A stretch of DNA of 64,000 nucleotides, from the NCBI GenBank assembly GCA_022496185.1, contig WTXG01000083.1, positions 1-64,000 of the forward strand, read 5' to 3'. Each line of letters starts with the position of its first letter. Position 1 is the first letter of the stretch. This stretch comes from Multifurca ochricompacta. Its lineage: Eukaryota > Basidiomycota > Agaricomycetes > Russulales > Russulaceae. The position numbers were made by a program, and so were the translations under genes. This document shows, piece after piece, positions 42,002 through 52,675 of the stretch. The notes beneath the pieces were generated by a model. It was given only the letters and a program-made list of their open reading frames with translations. It made no database searches and was not told where the DNA came from.

Positions 42002-42780
42002 TATACCCTCTTGCTTTTCTTTGAATCGATCTCGATAAGCTCAACCTGAGTCTGAGTCGCCACTCGGGCTCACCCGCCGTCCGTTGTGTGATGAGGTATA
42101 TACTTTTTGGTCGCTGTTATGTCTATAGGTTATTCGAATGCTGTCGCGATGAAATATGAAAGTAAAATTTTCTTTTTTTTCATCTAAAAGAAAATTATTA
42201 CATCATCAGTTTTTTATTTATTTAAAAAAATGGGTTTATTGACACGCTTCAAGGAACAATGCCCAACTCATGCAGCTTATAGGGTACAAAGTAGCTCCTG
42301 TGTGAACAAGTTCAAGGGTGGCTGTGGGGAAAAAGTGTGTGTTTAAATAGATGGACTAAAGATGATGTTGTACTATGTGGAACCTCCTTAAGAGGTCTTC
42401 TGATATGATGTCTGGGTGATCAGTAAGGCATCGAGGATGTTGTCTTGGAATCGAGACATAGCTAGAACGATGACACGACACAGACAAAGAAGATCGAAAG
42501 TTGTACAGGATCACATGACGAGGTAGGCATATCGTAACACCTTGCTCCAGCACAAGAAGAAACTCCTGGAACTAGTGAGTATTCTTGGGAAAGCGGTTAT
42601 TACAAGTCATATCCCCTAATTATCTGTCAGATGGGAAGCCAAATACTGATATTAAATACCCTTACGAAGAGCGCAAGGATTTGACGATAATGCGAATGCC
42701 CTATGGTCTCTTTGCCAAGAGTCATGATGAACTTCGTATTTAAAGTTTGGCAAGTGATATCTTTTTCAAATCATCCCGAA

Positions 42781-43489
42781 TCTGCAAGTGGACCCTGCCA
42801 AGCAAGCGGTCTACTATCAGCCTTACCCAGCTTTCTATCCATCCCTCTCCGACCTACGTGTTAACATTTACTGGCTCGCGAGTCTCATTTTGCGACACTC
42901 GTACAACAGTGGGTTCGCTCCTATATGTAGGTCTTCCAGCGGTACGACCACCCTTTAAAGAGGGCACGGATTCGACGGTATTATTGAAGGTGCCGGGCGC
43001 TGGTACATGTCAGTTGTGGCGGACGCGTTTCCCATGCTCTTTCACCTCTCCCTTTCCCTATTCTTCTTGGGGCTTGCTGATACCATACTAGGCATCAACA
43101 CGACTGTTGGTCTTACCACTATTATTCTTATCGGAATCTGTGGCCTGCTCTACTTTTTTATGCACGGTTGGGCCGGTCCTGAATCCTCAATCGCCATACC
43201 GGAGCCCATTCTCAGGCCTAGTTTGGTATTTGCTCCGGAAGTTGAACCCAAATCTCTACAGCCATCGCTTTTTCGGTGGAGTGTGCAAGCCCAAGAGCAT
43301 GGAAGAGGATCAGGACCAATTAGTGATGGAAGAGACGAAGGGCGCAAGGGCTGCGATGTGTGTGTTATTCGATGGCTGGTCGATAACACCACGGAAACAT
43401 CGAGATTGAACAATTTATGTTGATGATCCCCGGCTCTTTCCACAAAAAATAGGGTCGGACGTGTGGAGAAAGGTTTCTGAAATCGCGGG
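42781..43489 (+). pseudogene. DUF6535-family relic, N-terminal/central part
   Basis: Recognisable pieces in shifting frames: SLSDLRVNIYWLASLI (about 42840), then FATLVQQWVRSYM with a stop (about 42890-42930), then KRARIRR (about 42955), then ADAFPMLFHLSLSLFF and two membrane helices to 43165 in a 139-codon frame. The order and motifs are those of the DUF6535 domain, with at least two frameshifts and one stop. A solo LTR cuts it at 43490. Confidence 0.6.
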
Positions 43490-44017
43490 TGTAAGGATGG
43501 CTCGGGCGTTGAGCATGAAACAGCCAGCTATCGTCTCTCCTGAATTTAGAGCATTTAGAATCTTATCATTTACGTTTCGGGCCGCATGCCCGTCCATTCC
43601 TTACACCGTTTCTCTACCTCTCCGTCTACATCATCTCCGCCTTTATTGCCTGGCATCATCTCACTTGTCTCCTTTTAATCCTAATTCACCTTCTTTCTGC
43701 TTCATAACCAAGTCTCTCTGCAAGTATATAAAGGTACACATAATGCTTGTAGTAGACCAGCCAGTGAGCCACCAGAAGCAGAATCAAACGGCATTTCTCT
43801 CTCTTTATCTTTCTTTTTGTGGGCTAAAGAATTCTTGACAACATCGAGCGCAAAGGTCAAACGGAACCAACAAGCAGTGATTTCCTTGAATTCAAGCACA
43901 ATATGTTTACATTCGATCTAGTTATCTCAAAAGGGCGTGCTCTCTTCTCTCTTCTCTCTCTCTCTCACCATCCAAGGAATACTTTGCCTCGCACTCACTG
44001 CGGATTGGATCTGTACA
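43490..44017 (+). repeat. Solo LTR, element 4 family (TSD CGGG)
   Basis: 528 bp, TGTAAGGATGG...GATCTGTACA, flanked by CGGG at 43486-43489 and 44018-44021. It is the reverse complement of the 37534-38130 type; TATATAAAGG near 43727. The end TGTACA against the family's TGCGCA-like end reflects CpG transitions. It lies inverted relative to the LTR on the other side of the laccase gene. Confidence 0.92.
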
Positions 44018-45330
44018 CGGGGAATGGGCACACTCGTGATAGCTTGCACAGTAGTGAAATAGCTGGCAAATGAAGCCGACCCTTACTCCTCTCCTAGCTC
44101 TGGCCTTCCACTCCTGTGAGAAAGGAGTATCGTTCACGACCTGTGCCAATGTGTGCGGTATCTATTCGAGACCTGCAGCAATCAGGGTTATTTCATCAAT
44201 GATGAGACTCGATGGAGACGGATGCAACTATGTGTCGAGACCACGGCGTCCTTCGTCTGTTGCACCGATGTTCAATTAGACTGGTTCGGAGAAGTCGGAA
44301 GGTACTCAGCGAACTAGGCCACATTTAAAGGATAAACGAGTCTTCTCCTGGCAGATCTAACCCGTCATTCATCAGACTTGCCTCTCCCTCGTGGCCACTC
44401 AGAGGATGATAGACGTCAAAAAATGCAGATTCTTGCGGGGTAGGCGCAGCAAGTGGACTTGGCCGGTTTCGACCAGATTATGGCACCCTGGACGAAGCGG
44501 CGTTGAAGAGCACACAAAGAATCGACGAATTTCTGGAGATAGCCCGGGAGCGCGTGGAGAATATGCCTTCTCCAAGATGCCATAGATGACGCGACAGCTA
44601 CCCGGCTTACAGTTCAACGAGTTCAAGTGCTGTAAGTCTGTCCTGATCGGCGGGACATTCAATCCTCCTATCGGCTCCGCCCTGATTTCACAGTTGCCTT
44701 TTTTGCATGTCAGTGGTTTGTGCGCCCTCGGCCCCCAGCTCCGTGATATTATCGAGGGACGGGACACTGAGGACATCAGGAGGTCCTCGAGAGGTTGAAA
44801 GCCGTTGAGAAGATTCCCGTTCCAGTGCGCCGACCTAAACACTTGATGAAGCACCAATTATGGCGCTTCCAAGACTTACGAGACGGTGGCGGTCTAGGCT
44901 TTGCTGTCGAGCTGCTCTTCTTCATCACACCCTGAGACAACTTTTAGTCCAAATGCTCCTCATCGGAATCGGATTCTGTGTTCTACGTTGGCACGTTCAA
45001 GATCATCACGTCTCGCTGGAAAAAGTTCAAACACTCGCTCGGGCCACAGCAAATCCTCCTCAAACTTCATTCTCGATCTCATCATTCCAGGCCGTGGCGT
45101 GTTCTACAAATAATCGTTATCTGACGTACATCACGGACGAGCTCCTGATGCTGATGACCAATTTACTTGACTGACAGACAGGCCCGTATATTCACGACGC
45201 GTCGCATGAACTTTCCAAAGGTACTTCATGGACACCGCTGGACAGTGATCTTCGGGACAAGGTACCGAAGGCCATTGCCCGACCCCAAAGTGCAACCACT
45301 TCGCAGGCTTCATGCTCGTTGATACCTTGT
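44018..45330 (+). pseudogene. Probable C-terminal part of the same DUF6535-type gene, decayed
   Basis: Frames near 44880-45170 give GLGFAVELLFF, LDLIIPGRGVFYK and TYITDELL; then a stop, then QTGPYIHDASHELSK at 45176-45220. These look like successive blocks of one protein in broken frames. Linking them to the family's C-terminal region is my recollection of such proteins, not a search. No intact product. Confidence 0.4.
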
Positions 45331-47023
45331 AGATCGCCCACCCGCACGTATCCTTCCTGAGCTAACATACAAGTCGAATGGTAAGCATGTATCTCTTTCT
45401 TCTCTTCTCGTTTTCGTGAAAGCGCATGGACAGCGTGCCTTATTTAGTGTGATGGACCTTACCTCCTATGTTCTTAACGAAAGACTGTCAACGATTTACG
45501 ACGATTTACAGAGATAACTTTCATTTCTCTTGAATACTCTAATATATCCTCTCGGGGCGCAGGCTTCAATTAAGAGGTGGTGATGGCCCCCCCGTTCTGT
45601 CTGAGGATTGGTCTCTATGCTACCCAGTATTTTTTTATAAAGGAAAAGATCAGCTAATATACCACGTTCAGGGCCGAGGCCCAAGGCCGAAATGCGGTCG
45701 TAGACGTTTCGTACATTATGTAAACTCTACCTCTACTTATACCCCGCACCCTTTGAACCTACCGGAAAACTATATTTCAGGCCAGTAGTTAGTGCAATGC
45801 AAGGGGGTCAGCTGTAGCGAGCTATAAATGTGTAGCTCAGTCTTTGGAATAGAAAGACTCTATGATTTGTAAATACCATAAATGCATAGCTACACAATGA
45901 ATCAGTAAAGTAATAATGTAGCTGTAACACAGAGAATACTGACCTCAGTCTTTGGAATAGAAAGACTGAGGTTTCTAACTACGCTACTGAGTCTTTATGA
46001 TAAAGGAAAATTGCACGACCCGCGTGCTCTGAATATTGCGTTGCGTTGATACGGTAGTGATCGGACTCGGGCTGCCATCTCCGGTATCAATTGATTGCGT
46101 GCTATGGCTGCACTTCCAACATCAGCATGGTCTATAACCAAAGCCATAGAGCATAGGGGATGGGCAGCACCGAAAGAGAGAGGACCAGGGAAACACGTTC
46201 CAAGAAATAGGAAAGGAACATGGAATAAACATGGTCGTCTATGCAACCAGGAAGACCGGAGTTGTGTTAGACGTGGACACTAACAGTGTGTTAAACGCCT
46301 TTTTATAGAAGTGAGCTCCTCGAAGAGCAGGATGAGAATTGGGTGGACCACGAAGGGGTGCTCCAACCAAGGTGAGATGAGGCGGATGACACAAAGGGGA
46401 CCCCCAAAATCGTGATGAGCGGAGCCTGGAATAAGGCTTGCGTGTCGCCATGACGTGATAAAATTATGAAGCCATAAAAATAAGGTTGAAAAGGCAGCCT
46501 CAAGTAGTGAACGTGTAGGTTTGAAATTTAGGGGCTGTTGGACCCCAAGAGTAGCTGGCATGGGGCAGTGGATACCCCGTGTTGTGCAGGTATAGGTCAA
46601 AGGCCCACGGTTTAGCCTAGTGACATCTCGCTGGTTGTCCACTAACGGGTGACAAAACATCTCTGGGGGCCCCAAAGGGCAAAGCTGAAGGCAGACGAGG
46701 AAAGGAGGAGGGGAGAAGACTCAGCAAAGGAGATGGTGGTTGTTCAGATTTAAGGGGATTACTCGCGTTCGAAAGCACTGAGTACGGGACTAGGGAGCGC
46801 GCGCAGATATCGCGCGCTCACCTTATAGACGAAGGCATGCCAGCTAACAAGGTGTAAGCTCATACAACGACATTCAACCAGGCAAAAAAGACTTGTAACT
46901 TTTTTTCGTGTCGTAACCACCAATAAGGGTGGAATGCCACGTACAACTATCATTACCAACTAGGGTATGTCCAAGTCCTAGTTCTGGAGGGGATGGGAAT
47001 AGAAACGCAGTTGGGGTATATAC
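45331..47023. other. Intergenic, no gene recognised
   Basis: Holds a near-perfect hairpin at 45943-45971 (11-bp arms CCTCAGTCTTT / AAAGACTGAGG, loop GGAATAG) whose core also occurs at 45836-45859. Frames at 46239-46675 on the minus strand are short and without known motifs. Includes the 3' flank of the phosphoesterase gene. Confidence 0.4.
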
Positions 47024-48774
47024 TCAAACCAAGAATGCCGCGATACCAGCAAGGGTAATACCAAAAATTGCAGAGCGGACAATGCCATCGCTCAGGCTCA
47101 CTGCGCCGTTCCCACCCTTCCCGCTGCCAGTCGAGTTGGACGTCGCTGCGGTCGAGCCGTTGCGCGGGCCAAGCCAGGGCACCGTCTTACCCAACGCAGT
47201 GAGGTTGACCGGAGATGGCACCACTGCCGCGGTAAGGCTGGTGTTCAGGCCGGATGCGACGAAGACAGCTCCGCCTCCAGCGCCGACGGCGGACGTGTTG
47301 GGGGCAGTGAAGGGAACGTATAATTGCGGGTTAAGCGGGCCGGGGATCGTGCCAGTAATGTTGGTGAGCGGGATATCCGAGCCTGAGATGTTCAAGTTTT
47401 TGTAGCCTGTCGCATTGGCCACAAAGGAGAAGACGTTCGAGAGGGTCCTGTGGAAAAGGTTGAGAAACAAATCAAGTGGGTGAGGAAGGAAATGGGATCA
47501 AGCGCACTTGTTGGTATCACCGCGACCAAGAGACCCAAGGCCCCAGTTCGCCTCGACAGTGGAAAGCGTAGAGTAATGCGTGTAGTAGGTCGAATCGACC
47601 GTACCACGTGCACTTTCAGGGACAGCACCCCCGAGTAACATGGCAACAATGTGATTGTTGGCTGTGTAGGTCTCAGTTTCATCAAATGTGAGTAAAATTA
47701 GAGTTCGGTTGTTGTTGAAGTTCGTATCGTTCAGCAATGGAGCGAGCCAGTAATCTACCCATTGGCCAGCGAAGTCGATCGAGGTATCATGGCCATCGTT
47801 AACCATATTGGGCGTCACAAATACCCATTGTGGAAGGGCAGAAGCGTTCACATCAGCGGCAAAGTCATTGAAGTTGCGATGCAACGCAAGGCGGGAGGGT
47901 ACAGATGCAACCGAATCGTAGATGATCGTAGGGTTGTGCTTGCGCACGTAGTAAGTGTAATCAGGCGCGGAAGTATTGAGGTAGTTCTTGGAGGAGAAAC
48001 TGCAACGTATAGCCTAAGCAAGATAGTTCGGAATCTATATTCACGGGAATGAGCTCACTTGAAACCTTCGAATCCGTCAAAGGGCAAATTTTCCTCGTAA
48101 GTTGCCCAAGAGATACTCTTCGCCTCGAGGAGATCAACGATGGTAGAGATGCTAGGGAGTGATCAGTACATGAATCGTGATCCAGGAGCAGACGCCAATG
48201 AAACACACTTTGATGGGATGTGGTAGAGGCTATCATCTGCCATTCCCCAGAAGTCGCCACCGGCCGCCGCGACGTAGTTCGGCTCGGAGGGATGAGTCAC
48301 AGCATAGTATTGATCAAGGAAAATGCCTTGCTTGGCGAGGTCGGAGAAGGCAGTCTGGGTAGTAAAAGAAATGAGGGTAAGACGAAAGAATAAGTTGGGG
48401 GCACTAATTTCTCACGGTTGAGTTGGCTGATTCGAAGTCAGTATTTTCAATCCAAATCTAGAAAGTGTGTTAGGGTGTATAAGTAAGGAGTTATATACAC
48501 GCATGCGTGTCGTGAAAGGAGACTAACTTGAATGAATCGGTCAAAAGATTTTCCGGAAACGACTTTTGGTTTTGGCAAGCTGCCGTTATTTGAACCAACA
48601 TAATTAGAGGATTGAACTAAGGGGCCCTCCGACGGGGGGACAAACTGCGGCGCCTATGAGGTGAGGTATCACGATATTAGAACGGTGACCGGATTGGAAA
48701 TGGGTGAGTTGAATACGCGCCTGCACGGCGAGCACGACAGGGACAAGAAGGAGGAGGGTGGAAAGCGCAATCAT
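47024..48774 (-). CDS. Phosphoesterase (fungal acid phosphatase type) with GPI-anchor signal
   Basis: Exons on the minus strand: 48774-48727, 48653-48528, 48457-48416, 48354-48209, 48151-48059, 47999-47508, 47447-47024; phases agree, 1371 bp, 456 residues. The N-terminus MIALSTLLLLVPVVLA is a signal peptide. The first intron uses a weak GTGCAG donor, so that junction is the least sure. Family motifs of the phosphoesterase superfamily: WIENTDFESAN, VTHPSEPNY, NMVNDGHDTSIDFAGQW and LTFDETETY, which carry the metal and catalytic residues. The Ser/Thr/Gly-rich C-terminus ends in a hydrophobic tail without charge (IFGITLAGIAAFLV), as for a GPI anchor. Likely releases phosphate at the cell surface. 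An ATG 24 bases further upstream is in frame but would spoil the signal peptide. Confidence 0.88.
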
Positions 48775-48818
48775 GGGTGAAGGGGCGTCCGAGGACATAA
48801 AGTGAGATTGTTCCCTGG

Positions 48819-48825
48819 CTTTATA
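48819..48825 (-). promoter_or_regulatory. TATA box of the phosphoesterase gene
   Basis: TATAAAG on the minus strand, 45-51 bp before the chosen ATG at 48774. The leader would be short, which favours that ATG. Confidence 0.45.
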
Positions 48826-49250
48826 CCTGACAGCCCGACCTGAAGAGCCATGAATTTACTCAGGTCCAGGATATTTGGGGATGCTGTGCGGATGGCGGAT
48901 ATTGGTTAGTTAGAAGCATGTGCGTTCGCTTCACGCATGGTATCACCGATATAATAATAATTTATATATTAATATTAATAGATTAAATCAGAACAGAACG
49001 AGGTGAGATGTTACCCCAGACCTACGTTGACCAATTAAAACACTTATTTTCACACACGTGACAGTGAAAATTAATTTAAAAAAAGACACGTTCGCTCTCA
49101 TTGAGTTTGATCTCTTCGCATCAGCTTTGACTTATAGCATTGAGGAGGCGAGGCAACTTTATATACACACCTTATATCATATTATGTATGATCATTTGTC
49201 TTGGCAAAGCCCTCTTTTTCCCGTGAATACATCCTTTCTCTTACTTGTTC
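48826..49250 (+). promoter_or_regulatory. Divergent intergenic region with the promoter of the membrane multicopper oxidase
   Basis: About 475 bp separates two divergently transcribed start codons. TTTATATACACAC near 49158-49170 is a candidate TATA box about 90 bp before the ATG at 49251. An AT-rich stretch lies at 48950-48990. Confidence 0.4.
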
Positions 49251-52120
49251 ATGTCAGTCGAAAAGCACAGGTATCCTTCATGGATCATCATCGGTGGTGC
49301 CACTACCGTTGTTGTACTGGGCTTAGCACTCGGCCTTGGGTTAGGACTTGGGCTTAACCATCACCATCACAGCAACAGCAACACGCAATCCTCTCCACCC
49401 ACGTCGGCCCTAAGTCCCTACCCCCCAGACATCGAATAATTTCGTCGTGGGTTCTATTGTTGGGCAGTCCCCTCAGGAGCGCAGCTACAATTTCACTATC
49501 GAACTCGCGAACGGGGCTCCAGATGGCGTAAATAAAACTATGCTCGTTGTCAATGGTGCGTCTTTGCGCCTCTTGGTCTAATTGAGTTTCTGCCATCTTT
49601 GGGGGTCAGCAGACCCCCCCGTTTATGACACTTGAGGGACAGCTGTCTGTCATGACCTGGGAACCCCCTTGGCGGCGTAGTAAATACTAGAGCAATCAGT
49701 GGGTGGCATTCGTGCCCTCGTGCCCTCGTCGAGCACCGCATTCCTTTGCTCTCCACGTTCGAGCTCAAGCTCATCGCCGCAAGGGCGAGCAAATGGCGAG
49801 AAGTGGGAGTCGGCGCGTGGACTGAGCTCCCCGGGCCGCTTCTCCGTCCCGCTTGTGAACATAAGCGATGTGTGGGAGCCGCTAGTGCTGTTGCTCCCGC
49901 GTACCGCGTACATTGACCAGTGTCAAGCACCATCTTTGGTTCCCACCATTTCTGGGGTGTCTTCCAATGCTAAGCTTAAAGTTTAGGCTTGTACCCTGGT
50001 CCGACCATAGAAGCTAATCAAGGGGACCGCCTTGTCGTCAATGTGAAAAATAACCTCCCAAATGCTACAAGCATACATTGGCACGGCCTGGTAAGAGAAA
50101 AGAAAAGAGGTCACTAGAGGATATCTCTTGCGCTGACTCATACCGTTTAGTTTCAAATGGGACAAACTGGTATGACGGAACCTCAGGGATACAGAGTGCG
50201 GTATACCTTCGGGACAGTCTTTGACCTACAAGTATGCACAATGTTTGAAAAAGCTCATATTAACGACTGATCATGCATTTTTCAGCTTCACCTTTGGTGA
50301 ATTCTCTGGAACTACTTGGTGGCAGTGCGTCGGTTCCATATCTCCCCTCGCCGATGCAGTACTCATCCGCTTCTATCAGCGCCCGTGAGTATTCAAGCAC
50401 AGACCTTCCCACCGATGTGATCCCCACATGACTTGTCAGATTGTAAGACCACCGGACTCCCTTCTTGAGTGAATCGTCTCTGATTTTGCAACAGTCTCGA
50501 CACAATATACTGATGGCATCACTGGCGCACTGATCGTGCACCCAACTGAACCAAATCCACCCAGTCTCCCTGCCTATGACGGTGAAATTGTGGTCCAAGT
50601 ATAGAACTTTGCACCCGAATGCTTGCCAAGTCACCTGATTCAGCGTGTAGATGGCAGATCTTTATCATGACACAAGCCAAGTTCTCTTGGCAGAGTATCT
50701 CTCGGTGCGAAGAATAAACCCGTACCCCTTACCAAAGGAAGTTGACATCGATTTTGTGTAGCCCTTTGGTATAGCTGGAGATCAGGGTAATGAGCCCGTG
50801 CCAGATGGTGGCGTACGTGCATCTTTCCTAAGCACTTATCAGCCAAATGAGTGATGTCGTGTAGACCATCAATGGCCTAGGACAATACTTTGCCTCTGGC
50901 ACTGGCGGTTCTACTTTGACGTGAGCATTTTCCAATGACTCTGCACGAATTCTCCTAAAATGAACGCTCACCAGTATACCGTTGAGCACAACCAAATCTA
51001 TCGCCTGCGCCTTGTCAACTCGGGCTCGTTTGCGTCGATCCGCTTCTCAATTGACAACCACCCACTCACCCTCATTGAGGCAGATGGCACGCTGCTCACA
51101 CCCAGACAGGTTGCGGGGGTCAATATCGCGGTTGCACAGCGCTATTCCGTGCTACTGCATGCGAATCAGACAAGCAGCCCGAATGGAACTTCTGGATACG
51201 CGCGACGTTGCAGAGCAACATGTTCAGGTACGACCAACCGGGACAGAATCTCGACATCCGAGGTGTGCTTCGGTACTCGGATGGCGCGAAAACGGGGATT
51301 CCCGGCGATACCACCTCCACAGATCCCGGCCCGGGCGTGTCCGGTGTTGGCGACGTCGTCGGGACGACCGCGCTCACGCCACTCATCCCCAGCCCGGGAC
51401 CGAACGCAACGCGTGCAGTGTCGGTCTCGTTTTCGTTCCAGAGCACTGCCGACGGTCAGTTCCTCGGATTTATGAACGGCACGAGCTGGTCACCCCTGAG
51501 CGGGACATCCACGTTGTTGGCGTTGCATAAGGACCCGACCGGGTACGCGCCGAATGGTGTGAGCATCGGTGCGGTGGACCAGCTGCTTGTGACGGAGGAT
51601 TCGATACAGGTAATCGATGTGCGCGTGGTATGTGTGGTTTTTCTGCCTGTGTGCCCTTTATCCGAACTTTAATAAATAAAGGACAATCTGGACGATGGAG
51701 AGCACCCATTTCACTTGCACGGTCATCGCCCTTGGATGTACGTGTAATATCTCGATGGATGTCAATTATAGCACAGCTGACGTCCACGTGATGAAATACA
51801 GCATGGGCGTGGGAGCTGGGCGCTATATTGGCCAAACACTCAACGCGACTTCACCCCTCCGACGTGATACGATCGTCATCCCCGCATACAGTTGGGTTGT
51901 TTTGCGCTTCGTTACGGATAATCGTGAGCTTCTTGTTATTTTATTCCCTCACTCAACCAATTAATTAACAACAACTTATGAAGCGGGCGTGTGGGCGTTT
52001 CACTGCCACATTGCGTGGCACATGGCCGCTGGCCTATTGATGCAGTTCAGTAGTCAACCTTCTGTATTAGCCAAGTTGGACGTTCCGCAGGATATAGTGT
52101 CGCAGTGCTCGGGGCGGTGA
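49251..52120 (+). CDS. Membrane-anchored multicopper oxidase (laccase-like), frame broken by one-base indels
   Basis: The N-terminus is not a cleaved signal: about 12 residues, then a helix ([16 protein letters not shown]) and HHHH, giving a type II anchor. Exons: 49251-49555, 49987-50090, 50151-50231, 50286-50324, about 50360-50388, 50495-50598, 50651-50704, 50762-50812, 50865-50920, 50975-51609, 51682-51737, 51802-51923, 51984-52120. Copper motifs: HWHGL; WWHTH (needs the small uncertain exon); [20 protein letters not shown], with Leu not Phe at the axial place. Five one-base frame breaks, at a C6 run near 49425, near 50155, near 50190, near 51190 and at the 50920/50975 junction. Conservation on both sides is good, so these may be sequence errors. 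Intron 1 is 431 bp, others about 50-110. Likely a surface phenol or metal oxidase. Confidence 0.75.
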
Positions 52121-52675
52121 TCAATATAATGAATTGGGCTTTTTTCGTTTATGTTTTTTCGATCGACTGTACGATGCTATGTATAATTTATACAATTTAT
52201 GATAAGAGACCCGACCAAGGGTAAGTGAACCTGAAATGATCGTTCCTGACCCCTGGCATACAGATGCCAGTGGAGGGCTAAGCGTATACTGTCCTGTAAA
52301 GTCACAGCTTAGCTTGCCTTTGCATGTACCCCTGCGTTCTCGGCACTCATAGCTTACACTCATACGCGTGCCGTGAGGGATTTCCAGTAGTTTGATATCT
52401 CGGCACCCTTGACTGCCGTGCACAGCCATAACCGACTGTAAGTCTAGTCTATCACGAGACGACACGACACATGAGAATAGTTGTCACCAACTCAGTTCAG
52501 CTGTGTGCCAACGCCCACCTACTCGGGCCTGCGACGTAATCATCTGTATCTGTATAAAAGGGGTCTTCCCTTCCATAAAAACAACTCCTATTATCATTTA
52601 CTCACCCTATCGCTGCTCCTCCACTTCCACCCCTGAACTACCACCACCACTACCTAACAACAATAACGAGAACAA
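52121..52675 (+). promoter_or_regulatory. Intergenic region with promoter of the SPFH gene
   Basis: TATAAAAGG at 52553-52561 lies about 120 bp before the ATG at 52676, in a C/T- and CCA-rich leader. Nothing else recognised. Confidence 0.5.

Noticed and set aside
46929..47405. 158-codon + frame antisense to the phosphoesterase last exon
   Set aside because: The minus-strand frame has correct phases, domains and a GPI tail; this one is its shadow.
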